Origin: Monocercomonoides exilis
Taxonomy: Eukaryota; Preaxostyla; Oxymonadida; Polymastigidae
Length of the DNA stretch: 64,000 nucleotides
Assembly: GCA_001643675.2 (NCBI GenBank)
Contig: LSRY02000049.1
Span: 372,001-436,000, forward strand
Reading direction: 5' to 3'
Part shown: in pieces, positions 1 to 12,425 of the stretch
Layout of the letters: every line of letters begins with the position of its first letter
How positions within the stretch are numbered: the first letter of the stretch is position 1
Notes under the pieces: generated by a model
Told to the model about the DNA's origin: nothing
Seen by the model: only the letters and a program-made list of their open reading frames with translations
The model's database searches: none
Program-made: the position numbers and the translations under genes

Positions 1-2833
1 CTGTTGTTGCATCTGCTGTAGCTGCTGCATCTGGTGTGTCTGCTGTGAATGCGAAAGAGAAGTGATATTGTGTGAGTGCTGCTTCTGCTGGAAGAAGCTC
101 TGGAATTCAGAGGGAGACGAAGGCTGTGGTGAGTGCAAGTACAGCAAGGATTGCGTGTCTTCGTCGATTGGATTCATTCCTCGTGGCGATGGTGATTCTG
201 CTGATTGAGAGGAAGAAATGGAAGAAGATGTCTTCATTGAGTCAAAGGAAGAGAAGTCGTCGAAGGAGGAAGCGAGGCGAGGCAAGCGTGGCGGCACTGG
301 ACTGGCACGGTGCAATACATTTGAGTCGAAGGAGCCTTGATAAGAGGATGAAATAGAAGGTTCTGTGTATGATTTTATAGAAGAAGAAGAAGAAGAAGAA
401 GAGGAGGAGGAGGAGGAAGTAGGAGAGGAGGAAGAAGAAGCAGAGAACGAAAGAGGAGTCGAATCTGACACACGCATCTCAGAAGCAATGGATGATGCTG
501 TGTCTATCCCAGTCTGAGGCACATGGAATATGGATGAATCAGCAGAAGTCGCTGGATGCAACTGATGAGAGCCGGAAAGAGAAGGAGAGTGAGAAAACTG
601 ATAAGACAAGTTGGATGCAGTGGAAGGAGGCATTGCAGGAGAATGAGGGGGAGAAGGGGAAGGGGAAGGGGAAGGAGAAGGTGAAGACGAGGAAGAAGAA
701 GGAGAATGCAAACTTGTGCGTGAATTCGAAGGAGATTGCGCTTCATCCTTTGAATACAAAGCAGAAGCAGAGGAAGAGCCATTCATAGAAGAAGAAGAAG
801 AAGGAGGAGGAGGAGGTGAGCGATGTGAGTCAATGGCAGAGTAATAAGGAGACATAGCAGGAGGCGAGCGGAATCCGGGGTGTATGTTTGCTTGTAGCTG
901 AAAGGGCGCTTGAGAAGAGAAGGAAGAGAGTGAGACAGTCTCTGCTGTCACATCTGCTGCCTGGCTGCCTTCACTCAGCTCAGTCATCACACTATATGAG
1001 CTCTGAATATCTGGCTCGATTTGTTCAATGGAAGTGCTTGTGTGTTTTTTGTGGGATTTCTTCTTCTTCTTTGAGCGGGCGAGCTTGCCTTCTGCTGCTG
1101 CTCCATCATTATTCACTTTCTCTGACTTCTGCTTCTGCTTTTGTTTCTTCTTCTTTCTCTTCTTTTTCTTTGTTGTTGTCAATGTATTTATCTTTTCCTT
1201 CGGTGTTTCAAACTGTGTTATCCTACCAAATTCAATATTCTTCTCACTCTCAATAGAACTCAAAGAAGAAGCAGAAGAAGCAGAAGCAGCCACCTCATCA
1301 CCTCCTGCCTCTTTCTCTGAAGGCTCATGCAATGTTCCCAGCGTAGACTGATCTGATAGTGTTGCAGATGTGTTGGCCTTAGCTACACTTGCTTCTTCTT
1401 CATCTTCCACCTTTTCATCTTCGTCGTCCTCTCCTTCTTCTTCCTCACCGTCCTCTTCCTCTTCTCCCTCTTCTTCGCTCTCTTCTTCATATGACTCATC
1501 ACCTTCTTCTTCTTCATCTTCCATGCTTTCATATTCATCCTCGCTTTCTTCACCTGCTGCTCCTCTTTCGTTGTCAGATCCATCTTCAGATTCATCGTCA
1601 TAAGCCTTCACATTCATAAGCGATTCTTTCCCTTCTCCTTTCACCTCACTCGAATGCTGATAACTTGATTGGCTTTGCTTCTCAACTCCGCTGGTATTAA
1701 TCTCTGTATTATTATTATTATTGTTATTACTTTGTTCTGTTTGAGATAAAATGGATGTCTGAAGAACAGAAGGAGGCTCCTGTGAAGATGCTGCGATAGA
1801 CGAGACATCAGCAGAAGCTCCTGTGCAAAATGACGAGTGAGAAAGAGCTGCATCATTTGGCAGTCCAACTGGAGCAGATGGAGTCAAAGAACCTGAAGAC
1901 AGGGCTCCTACTGAAGGTGGTGTGATAACAAATGATGAAGAGTCATTGTAATGAGAAGAAGAAGATGATGATGGTGAAGGATGAGAAAGTGTGTTGAAAG
2001 AAGAAAAAAGAAGGTTCTGCTGGCGATTCGGGAGTGTTGGTGACATTAAATATGGCATCTCCATCAATGGAGATGGTGGTCTGCTTTGCAATTGCAGTTT
2101 CTTTTGAAGCTTTTTTTGGAGTTTTGCTTCTTTATTGATCTGTTTATAATGCTTTGCCATTTCAGTATGGACGTAAACTAAAAATACCAGCAACTCTTCA
2201 TCTGGAAGAGGCGCCACTCCTTTAGCATTTATTTCACCCACCATTTTCGTGTGAACAAGAAGATATGCATGAGAAAAATTTGGAAAAGCTTCCGGAAAAT
2301 TCTTAAACGGATCCTCAACAAAAGAAATGCGATGTCGCTCAATCGCCTGAACAAGAAACGCTGGTTCTGTAAATAGAAGAGTTGTATACGATGTAATCAA
2401 ATCATCGATCATTTTCTGCAGAGTTGAAAAGATATCAACAGTACTGATGAAGAAAATAATATAAATTAGAAAGCAAAAATTACATTAACTTCAACAAATA
2501 CATAAATTTGGAAGCAAACTATTGATTGTAATTGGGTTTAGGACCCAAAACAAACAGTACAACGTGCTTAAGCATTTCAACTTGAAGATTAAGATGTGGT
2601 ATTGAAGTTTCGTTGTCCGAGCCAGCCATAAAAAAGAAGTTTTCTGTTGAAAGGAAATGACATTTCCATTTGCCGAAAGTCATCTCTTTTATACCTCCGA
2701 GAGGGTCATCTTGAAGAACCATTTGAGCAATTTGAAGAACGTCGGTAATAACTGATAACTTTGGGTTATTCAAATATATTTGTTTTTGCTGATCGCCAAG
2801 ACATAGGTATGTTGTAATAGGATCTTTTGGCAT
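1..2833 (-). CDS. MON1-like longin-domain protein, 3' end cut by window edge
   Basis: Likely subunit of a MON1-CCZ1 type complex, which activates Rab7 on late endosomes (family knowledge). Proposed exons on the minus strand are 2833-2552 and 2417-1. The first exon encodes a longin-like start (ITTYLCLGDQQKQIYL, then a stretch ending MTFGKWKCHFLSTENFFFMA). The second continues with TLLFTEPAFLVQAIERH and SHAYLLVHTKMVGEI, which line up in order with the first and second longin domains of MON1. After roughly 240 residues the protein becomes low complexity: Ser runs, an acidic Glu/Asp stretch, a Lys-rich patch, and a Gln-rich segment at the window edge. The frame stays open to base 1, so the third longin domain, if present, lies outside. 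The donor near 2551 and the acceptor near 2418 are my best phase-consistent choice. Another upstream coding exon between 2834 and 3056 is possible. CCZ1, fuzzy or HPS-type longin proteins are alternatives. Confidence 0.55.
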
Positions 2834-3056
2834 CAAACTCTTGGCGAGAAATCAAGATGAAAAGAAAAATGGAAAAACGAGTAAAGTTATGGTTATTCTT
2901 TGATCAAAAACATTGAAAACATTGAATTCATACAAAAGTGAAATACTTTAATCATATCACATATCATTATTAATTACAAAGCAAAGCATGAGATGATAAA
3001 AACAGAAAAATCGATAATTTTTTACACCAAAGCTGATAAAATAATTGTAATTTTTT

Positions 3057-6000
3057 CTAGTAATTTTTCTTTGGAGAGGAAGTTGTTCTTGGAAGAAGTG
3101 AGCGAGTAGATCTAGCAGAAGGTGATGAATATGAAGAAGACTGAGAAGAATTTGACAAAGGTGAGGAGGAATTTTTGGAAGTGAAAAAGGACGAAAGAGG
3201 AGAAGTGGAAGGCATGTCAGTCTCTGAGCGAGGGGTGGGCTTGATGATTGAGTCGAGCGGAGTCAGCTGGGCTCCGTCTGACTCGTCGAGCGACTTCGAC
3301 CGGAAAGAACTGAATAGCTCTTCCTCTTTCGTGGGTGCCGGCTGCTGCCGCGGCGGTGACTGCGATTGAACCAGCTTCTCTCTTTCTCTCTCCTTTTCTG
3401 CAAGTTTCCTCTTCTCTCGCTCTCTTTCAAGCTCTTTCTGTCTTTCCATTTCCATCCGTTTTGCTTCCTCTTCCTCTTCCCTTTGCCTCCTTTTCGCTTC
3501 CTCCGAATCTCCGAACATCTTCAGCGCTGAGCTCAACGAGTCAATATCTCTTTTCAATCGATTGACCACACTAATATCTGCTTTCTCCTTCAGCTTCTCA
3601 GCAACCTCAGCTCTATCTGCTTTGCCGGCAATAACTCCGCTCTGATCAATAGGAACAGTCGCTGCCACGTCGTGCAGCTCCACTTTGTCTGCTTTCAATG
3701 CCAGTTTGGAGTCCGTTTCTCTGCCAAGTGTCTGAAGATCGTTGTGGTTGTTTTGCACAGCCGATGAAACAGACAGAAGTAATTGTGAGTTATTGCTAAC
3801 ATCTCCCTCTAATTGTGCGTGCTGCTCTTCAAGCTTGCTTATCCTGTGTTCGTGCTCGCCAATTATATTCTGCTGCTTTTGGGTGATTTCGTTCATACCT
3901 ACAAGCGAAGTCTCCAATGCTGCAACAGTTCCTTTTGTCGTGTCTTCTTGTTCTCTGTGCTTTTCTTCTGCTTCTTTAATAGCTTCGTCCATCTCCTGCA
4001 CAATCGAAGATATTTCTGACAGTTCATGTGCTATGCTCTTCTTTATCTGGCCAAGCTCATTCTCCATGTTGGAATCTCTGGCTGCTGATTGCTCAAATCC
4101 ATTTGCTGTGTTACGATGCTGCTCCATCAACGCGGAAGACAAAGTGACTGCATCTTTTGAAAGTGCTTGGATGATTTTAGACATTGATCGCATCGAAGTT
4201 GGATTGCCGCTTTGTTCAAGTGAACGAATAAGCGATGGAGCAACAAGGGCTGGCGAAACAGCAGCGTCTGATGATGATGATGATGATGAGGAGGAGGAGG
4301 AGGAAGGTTGATATGATGAGCCATATAGAGGCTTTGATGTTGTTTGAGGATAAGCCGATGACGACGACGAAGAAGAAGAAGGAGCAGAAGACATTTGCGG
4401 TTGCGAGGAAGTGGATCGGTCAAACAACATTGACGCTGATGAAGGAGTTGCGAACTGTGGATCTAATTCTTCAAACTCTTCGCTTTCTCTTCCTTCAACA
4501 ATCATCAGCGTCTCTTTTGCCTTTTTCATCATCTCTTCTCTGAGTTCTTCATCTTTTTCATTCAACGCTTTCTTCAGCTCTTCTGCCACTTCATCAACAT
4601 AGTTCTTCACATCTCCCGTGCCCGCTCTCAGTTCATTCACAACATTCTGCACCTCCAATTTAAATGTATCCATCTTACCCACTTCTTCAGAACATTCGTT
4701 GAGCCTTTGCTTCTCCTTCTCACTTTCGTCCATCATTTTCTCGAATTCTCGTCCAAGTCTTTGCAATCTGTCTGAAATGGTTGAAAGATCCTGAGCAATC
4801 TCCATCTTCAGCTCGTCCTGCTTGCTGCCAAACAGCTCAGTCATCGACGCCTTCGCATCATTCACCATCTGCTGGGACGACTCAAGGCACTCCCGCGTTG
4901 ACTGCTTCATCACATTGATAGCCTCAGCCTGCTTCTCTGCTGACTGCTTCTGCGCCTTTTCGAGCATTGCCCCGAGCTCAGTGGTGCGCTGGAACTGCTG
5001 CTCGATCTCTTCGCGCGCTTTTGCAACTTCAGCTGAGTGCAGCATCACATTCTCGTTCACAGACCGAAGATTGGAGCTAACATCTTCATTCACTTTGTCA
5101 AGTGCCATTTTTGCAGATGCAACTTCTCGTCTGACAAGTTCCATCTCTTCTTTCCTTTCTTTGAGCGCATCACGATGCGCTGCATGAAGTGTGGTGTATG
5201 CTGTTATTGCGTCTTCTGCCTTGTCCATCCGCTGCTTTGTGAGGAACACTTCTGAATCCTGCTCTCTCAAGCGCCTCTGATCTTCCTTCACCTCTTCCTT
5301 CAGCTTCTGCACATCACGTGCAACATCACTGCTCTTCTCAGCCTCATCTTCGACCATTCGTTTCAGCTCTTCAACAGTAGTCGTCTCTTCCTCAATCTTT
5401 CGCTGCAGTCTGTTCAGATCCTTTTGCGTTCCTTTCGTTTTCACATCAATCTCCAAACGCTGCACGGCATCATCAACACGAGGCTTGAATTGTTCAAATT
5501 CCTTCATTTTGATCTTCAGCACTTCCACGTCGTGGAACAGCTGCACACTCGGCGAGTACTCAGCCTCTTGGCTGGCACCCAGTCTTGAAGGTGAAGGTGA
5601 TGCTGTCTGATACAGACGAGAAGGAGAAGTGCTTGACATTCGTGTCTTTTCTTTGGTGCTCATGCCTTCGTCAATACCAATATCGTCATCGCTGCTCAAT
5701 CCTTTGCTGCTTTGAAGTCTTCCTCTTCGAAGAGACGCCTTAGGAATCTGGCTCTGGTTCATTGTCTGCTGCAGCATATCAGTCGCTTTCAATGTGTCGC
5801 TCAGGACTGCGTCTTGTTCTTTCAATACTTCTTCAACATTCAGCACTCTTTCAGCAAGTATATTCAGCATTTCTGAATCGGTATTCGACCGATGTGCTCT
5901 CTCTTCATCGCTCATTGCCTCCTGAAGCCCTACCAATGCCATTCCTTGCATCTTCAGCTCACTCTTCACATCTTCTAATTGTTGGCTTGCCTGGTTGGCC

Positions 6001-6994
6001 GCTGAATGTGCAGTGATAATTTGCTCTTCACATGAACGAAGTGCTTCTGTATGCCTTCTGATGACATCACTCATGGATTGCGATTGTTGCCCTCTTTCTC
6101 CGAGTACGAAAGTTTCAAATTCAGTCCTTGGCACATATTTTGAAAGCGTTTCTTTCAATTTCTTCACATCTTCAATACCAGCTTTTTTGCTAAGAGTTTC
6201 TCGGATTTCAGAAAAATCTTCATGGCTGGGCAATTGATCTAAATCTGCTCTGTTTGCCTTAAATGCAAGGGAGTCTCTAAGCTGTTCAAGAGATGCTTTT
6301 GAAGCTACTTGCTCAGAAAGACTTGAAACAATTTCTCGAAGTGTTACTAAATCCTATATCAAAAAAGATGATAAATCATAATAGTAATTTGAAAAAATCA
6401 TAATAATGTCAAACTGCAATATCCTTTTCCTCCAACTTAGAATCCAGCACAAAAACAATGTCTCGAATTCCAGATTCAATTTCAGCCATACGCGTTTCAA
6501 AATTTGTTTGTGAATTTATTAGTTGGCTAAGATGAGGATCTCGAGAGAAATTTGGTGTTGAAATTGGCGAATTAGTAACTTTAGACTAAAATGCATTGCA
6601 AAAATTTTTTATAGAAATCAATCTGAGAAATAAATAACAATTTTTTCAAATACCTGAATTAACAGTTCTGTAAGCTTGGAATCAACATCTGTTTTCATTT
6701 TTTTCAAATCAGTTTGAAGCTATAATAATAATAAGTAAAATAAAAATATATTATCATTCAATAAATGCACACCATTTCGATTTGAAGATCTTTTGATGCA
6801 ACTTGTTGTTCCAGCTTTCTAATGGATGATTCTTGCTTTTCTATAGTCTGAACAATTTTTGGTAATATATCTTGAAGCACTGATGGTAAAAGTTTCCATT
6901 CTGATGTTGCTGGCTTGACAAAACTGCTAAGGGACGTTTCGAACATTGTCAAGGATAAACTAAGGGTTATTTCTCTGATCACTTTTACCGTCAT
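3057..6994 (-). CDS. Large coiled-coil protein, 1,251 residues, four exons
   Basis: No family recognised. Exons on the minus strand are 6994-6773, 6719-6654, 6585-6415 and 6353-3057, joined by introns of 53, 68 and 61 bp. All junctions keep frame, and donors read GTGTGC, GTATTT and GTTTGA. The start ATG at 6992-6994 is the first in frame. Most of the protein is heptad-like coiled coil, for example LEQQVASKDLQIEM near residue 65 and long Glu/Lys/Gln stretches from about residue 350 to 750. Ser-rich linkers interrupt it (a Ser run near 4,370-4,250, with others towards the C-terminus). The last 120 residues are basic then Ser-rich. The composition resembles a cytoskeletal scaffold or tether, but nothing in the sequence fixes a role. 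It is transcribed divergently from the sirtuin gene, with only 37 bp between the two start codons. Confidence 0.85.
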
Positions 6995-7031
6995 TTATTT
7001 TTATTTTATAATAGTTGCCAATTAATAGATT
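6995..7031. promoter_or_regulatory. 37-bp divergent intergenic region (coiled-coil gene / sirtuin gene)
   Basis: Only 37 bp of AT-rich sequence separate the start codons of two divergently read genes. Both 5' UTRs and promoters must fit here, or transcripts must start inside the neighbouring gene. I see no TATA box or other motif I can name. The boundaries rest on the first in-frame ATG of each gene; conservation in the sirtuin begins well downstream, so a later start there cannot be excluded. Confidence 0.5.
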
Positions 7032-10000
7032 ATGTGGCCCTTTGATAATATAAATTGGGATGACCTACTTTCATTTCTCGATCCTAACAACATCAAAGGG
7101 GCTCTTTTATGGTGCAGTTTATCTCTATATATCATGTATTCAGTGATCTTTGACAAATCATTTCCTTTGCGCACTTTACCATCTGTCGGAGAACTACATA
7201 CACTTCTAACACCTTATTCTCTTCCTCCTGCGAGAAAGCTTACGTTGCAGGATGTATCAATTGGACTAAAGAATGACAAATATCAAAATATTGTTGTTCT
7301 CATGGGAGCGGGTTTACAGATTATTTTTTAAATATTTGTAAATTATTTTTGTTATACCTTCTAAACCCACATATATTCCGACACTTTCTGTTTTTTTTAC
7401 ATTTTTTAATTTGTTGTCGTTCTTTAGGAGTCTCATCATCAATGCTTCCTGATTTTCGCTCCCCTAAAACTGGTCTGTTTGATCAAATTGCAAGGGACCA
7501 TCTTCCACTTTTAACAGATCTACCAAATCCATACGCAATTTTTGATTTACGGTTTGTCATATTCGAATATTGATTTTTTAAAAAATAAAATTTATAATAA
7601 TTTATACAGTTATTTTTTGCAGAATCCGCTTCCATTTTTTGCATGTCTCCGGAAATACTTTGATCCAACGCCCCATCAGCCAACTTACACACATCAAGTT
7701 CTTAAACTACTTTCGGACCGAGGTGTAGTTCGACGAATTTATACACAAAATGCTGATGGACTTGAAAGGGCAGCTGGTATTCCAGAAGACAAAGTTGTTG
7801 AAGTTCATGGTTCCCTCAGAATGGCAACGTGCACAAACGAAGCGTGCAAGCATCAAATGAGAGGCGATGCTGTGATGAAGGAGGTTATGAGAGGCAGAGT
7901 GCCTCATTGCGAGAAATGTGGAAGAAAAAGAAAGAGGAGAACAAACAAGGAAAACAACAAAAATGAAAAAGAAGATCATAAATTTTTATTGAAAGAAAGA
8001 GAAAATGATAAAAATTTGGTTTATTCTGAATGCTTGTATGAAGAGAAAGACAGTGAAGCAAGTTCGATGGATGGCAACAGCGAGCCAATGAAAAGAAAAA
8101 ATCTAACAGAAAATTCCGAAGCAAACACTTTTGTTTTGTCACCCGAACAAGTACAAAAAATAAGTGAATTGGATTTTTTGCAGAATAAGAAGATGAAATC
8201 AAATAGTCCTGTTATAACGAGTAATGATGGCAAAGACGGCAAAGATGAGGTGAAGCAGGAATACGACAACGAAAAATCATCCATTGGGTCAAATTCACCA
8301 GCCTCGCCCACATTTTCCACGTGTTCCGACTCAGACAGCGACGAAGACAACGAATACACGCCAGAAGAGGCCGAAAGGGTGGAGAGGATCATTGCTGAGG
8401 ATGGGATCATTGACGAAGGAGAAGGAGGGATTATGAAGCCAGACATCGTCTTCTTTGGAGAGTCCATCAACCAGCGGTGCCTGCAGCTGTATGAGGAAGA
8501 TCTGAGATCATGCGACTTGCTGTTTATTTTGGGAACTTCTCTGAAGGTATGGATAAGCTTCTTAGTATAAGTTGATAAAGTTTCTTTTATCGTTTTTTTT
8601 TTTTTTTCCTTTTTTCTTCGATTTCTTTAAAATCCTTTTATTTAACATTATTTGATTTATCTGTTGTTCAATTAATTCTGTTGTTTGATAATTATTTTAA
8701 TTTCAGGTATACCCGTTCAACACATTTCCTGCTCTTGTTCCAGCAGGAACGCCCCGTCTGATTATCAACCGCGAAGAGCTTCCTCTTTTGGAAGCGCAAA
8801 ACAAGGAAGATGATGAAATTCCATCGTTGTTTGGCGGTGGAGACGAAGTTGAGGCAGCAGACGAGGAAGAAAACGATGAACTGGAGGCGATTCTGGATGA
8901 TGTGGATTGCCTAAGAGGTTCAGGGTGTGGCAGCTGTTCGAGCGATGAGGAGGAGTATGAGGATGAGGAGATGGACACAGGAAGCTCAGACACAGAGGAA
9001 GAAGAGAGCAATGATGGGGTTACTGTTGGAAGAGAAGGAAATTCAAAGGCAAAAGATGCATCGTTGTATGGATATTCGTATTCAGCAGGGCTGAGAGGAG
9101 GAGAAGAGAAGCAGCAACAGCAACAGCAGCAGAAGCAGCCGATGAGTGCGTATGAGCAGATGCAGCGATTGGCTATTCAAGGGGGCAATCCTTATGGCAA
9201 AGAAGAGAACAAAGAAGGGAAAGGAAGATTTAGAAGAATAAAGAAGCTGAAGAGGCTGAGGAAGAAAGTGAGGAACGAGAATGGGGTGTTTGAGGAAGGG
9301 TGGATTGTGGATGATTATCTGAGTGATGATGATGAAGATGATGAAGATGAGAGTGAAGAAAGCGAAGAGACAGAAAGTGAGACAGAAACAGAGGGAAGTC
9401 GTTTGTTGTTCTCACATGAGGGATATCTGAAAGAAAGGATGGGGAAAGAGAGAGAAAGAGAAAGAGAAAGGGAGAATGTTAAATATCCAAATGGAGATAT
9501 TGCTCAAAAGTACATAGAGATTGATCCATCATGTTCTGATGAACTGAAAAAGGGTAGCAGCAGTTTTGTGCTTGTGAAGTCAACTTCTTATCAATCACCA
9601 AAACATTCACCTTCTTCCTCTTCCTCTTCATCTGCTTCTGCCTCCTCCTCCTCCTCTTCTTCTTCTTCTTCTTCTTCTTCTTCTTCTTCTTCCTCTTCCT
9701 CTTCCTCTCCTTCATCCACCAATAAAAGCACCATTGTCTATACACATCACTCGTCCTCTGTTCCTCCTTCCTCTTCTTCTGCCTCTGTCTATCTGCGCCA
9801 TCGCACTTCACTCTCACCTGCACTCCCCCCTTATTCATGTCACAGCACACCACCTTATCTGCCTTCATCATCATCTTCTTCTTCCTCCTCTTCTTCTTCT
9901 CCTTCATTTCATTCATCTTTGATGCAATCTTCATCACCTCACATGAATTCTCCTTCTTCTTCTCTATTTGCTTCTCATCCACATGGAGTGAAGCCAAGCA

Positions 10001-12149
10001 CTTCATCATCATCGTCTTCGTCTTCTTCTTCTTCAATATATTCCTCTCTTCCATATCAATCCTCCTCCTCTCCCTCCTCTCCCTTCTCTTCATCCTTCCC
10101 CCATTCCTATTCCCCCTCCACCTCCACCCTCACCCACCGCGCAGCCAAAGCGCTGCGAGCTAAACGCCGTTTGGAGCGCCGGCAGCGTCGTGTGGCGCTG
10201 GCAGAGGCCGAACGAGAGGCCGATGAGAAGTTGGAGGCGGTGATGAAGAAAGTGGATGATGAAGGCGTGATGAGTGTGCTGGTGGATGAGCTGGGGCTGG
10301 ATTTCAAGAGGAGGTTCAGTGCAGACTCGTTCAATTCGCTCTACACGTTTTTTGGGCTGCTGAAGAGGAAGACGATGGAGAAAGGGTCGGAGATGGCGGG
10401 GAAGGTGATGAAGAAGATGGGGATGAATGCGAATGAGAGAGAGGGAGAAGGAGAAGGAGAAGGAGAAGAGGAAGAAGAAGATATAGATCCATCGAATTCA
10501 GATGATTATGAAGACACGCTTGATGAGGAAGAGAGAGAAAGGAGATGGAATGCGAAAGTGGCAGCCGCAAAGAGAAAACTGAGCGAGAAAGAATTCAAAA
10601 AATGGATGAAGAAAGCAGAGAGCGAGAAGAAGAAGAAAGAGGCACAGAGGAAGAAGAGGGAAGAGGCAGAGAGGAAGAAAGCGGAGAAAGAGAAGCAAAG
10701 GATGCTGAAGCAGATGATGAAAGAGCAGAAACTGAGGGAAGAGCAGATGAAGAAGGAGAGAGAGAGGGAAGAGAAGGAGAGGAGGATGATTGAGAAGCAG
10801 GAGAAGGAAAGGAAGGAAAGGGAAAGGAAAGCAGAGGAGGCGATGAAGAAGAGCTTGGAGAAGAAGAAAGAGGAAGAAAAGAAGAGGAAAGAGAAAGAAG
10901 AGAAAGAAGCAGCAGAGAAGAGGAAGAAAGAGGAAGAGAGAGTTCAGAAGGAGAGGGAGAAAGAGGAGAAGCTGAAGAAGGAGAAAGAAGAGAAAGAGAG
11001 GAAAGAAAACGAGAAGAGAGAAAGAGAAGAGCAGAAGCAGAAGCAGAAAGAGATGGAGAAAGCGAATGCGATGAGAAAGAAAGCAGAGGAGAGAGAAAGA
11101 GAACTGATGGAGTGTGCAGAGAAGGAGCAGATGTTGTTTGAGAAGGAGAGGAAGAGAAGAGAGGAAGAAGGGAAGGAAAGAGAAGGAAGAGAAAGAGAAG
11201 GAAAAGAAAAGAAAGAAAAGAAAGAAAAGAAAGAGGAAAAGGAAGAGAAAGAGGAGAAAGAAAGAAAAGGAGAAAGGAAAGGAGAGGAAGAGGAAACAAT
11301 TATGCAGAAGAAGGAGAAAGAAGAGAAGGAGAAGAAAGAAAAAGAAGAGAAAGAAAGGTTGAAGGCGGAGTTGAAGCTGAAGAAGGAGAAGGAGAAAGAA
11401 GAAGAAAGAATTCGAAAGGAGCAATTGAATGACGAGAAGACGAAAGAGAAAGAGAGGAAAGCGAAAGAGAAGCAAGAGAGGAAGATGAAAGAGGAGAAAG
11501 AGAAAGAAGAAAGAGAGAAGATAAAGAGAGAAAAAGAAGAGAAGGCGAAGGAGGAGAAAGAGAGGAAGAAGAGAGAGAAAGAAGAGAGGCAGCTGATGAC
11601 GCAGGCAGAAATCGAGCAGATGCAGATGATGAAGAAAGCAGAGAGGAAGGAGAAAGAGAGGAAAGAAAGGGAAGCGAAGAAGAAGGAAGGGAAGGCGAAG
11701 AAGGAGAGGGAAGAGAGAGAGAAGAAAGAGACAGAGATGATGGAGAGCTTTGACATGGTGCTGATAATCAAGCTGAGGGAGGAAGAGAAGATGAAAAGGG
11801 CGGAGGAAAGAGAGAGAAGGAGAAGAGAGAGAAAGAAGGAGAAAGAAGAAAGAAGACAATTGAAAATCCAACAGAGGCAGATGATGAAGAGAAAGAACGG
11901 ACCAAAGGGAGGTTTGTAATTGGTGCATTAAATTATGTTTAATTTAATTATTTAATTATTTATTTTTCCTTCTCTTTCTTTCTTATTTATTATCCATTTT
12001 ATTCTTTCTTAATAGGCGATCGTGATGTATTCCTTAAGACCGACTGTGATATTGGCATGAAGCAGCTGATTGAGCTGACTGGCTGGGACTTCAAACCAAA
12101 AGCAATCCATCCATCTTCTTCTTCTTTTATTAGCAGCATTCCGCCTTGA
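7032..12149 (+). CDS. SIR2-family sirtuin with two very large low-complexity insertions
   Basis: NAD-dependent protein lysine deacylase of the SIRT2/SIRT3-like class I by motif. Exons are 7032-7311, 7428-7551, 7610-8546, 8707-11911 and 12016-12149, giving 1,559 residues. Sirtuin landmarks in order: GAGVSSSMLPDFRSPKTGLF across the first intron (about residue 92), RYFLQNPLPFF, YTQNADGLER (about 181), catalytic His in VEVHGSL (about 200), zinc ligands CTNEAC and CEKC, KPDIVFFGES, LGTSLKVYP, NRE (about 467), and RDVFLKTDCD with LTGWDF at the end. Insertion 1 (about 165 residues) follows the fourth zinc Cys; insertion 2 (about 1,040 residues) sits between NRE and RDVF and holds acidic, poly-Gln, poly-Ser and charged Lys/Glu/Arg blocks. 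All active-site residues appear present, so activity is plausible. A hydrophobic segment (residues about 23-40) near the N-terminus may anchor or target the protein. Confidence 0.93.
10430..11910 (+). repeat. Polypurine-rich low-complexity coding tract
   Basis: Inside the large sirtuin exon the plus strand is overwhelmingly A and G for about 1.5 kb, encoding Lys/Glu/Arg-rich charged helix such as KEREREEKER. Only scattered T and C (mainly ATG and GCN codons) interrupt it. The complementary strand is polypyrimidine, and this creates long antisense reading frames rich in Leu, Phe and Ser that are artefacts. The tract is probably slippage-prone. Just upstream, a poly-Ser coding run (about 9608-9720) is made mainly of TCT and TCC codons. 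Confidence 0.85.
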
Positions 12150-12394
12150 ACACTCGAAATAACATGTTTTGTCGTTTTGCTCCTGTTGTTGCACATTTAA
12201 TGCTTTTCAAAGAATTTTTAAAAACTGGAGAATCAATTTCTATTTGGAAATGAAGATGCACCATGAAGATCGTTTTCAGTTCTTCCTTTTTCCTTTTTTA
12301 TATTTTGGTATTTTGTCACGTTGTTCAAGTGAATAGGAAAAGCATTTTTATATCTATGCAATCACTTCATTGGATATAATCATTTTTTTATTGG

Positions 12395-12425
<31 letters not shown>

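Noticed and set aside
1028-1619. Plus-strand Ser- and Phe-rich frames
   Set aside because: They lie antisense to the Lys- and Glu-rich part of the MON1-like gene.
10498-11928. Long minus-strand open frames (476, 275 and 234 codons) rich in Leu, Phe and Ser
   Set aside because: They are antisense shadows of the polypurine Lys/Glu coding tract; the plus strand carries the sirtuin frame with conserved ends.
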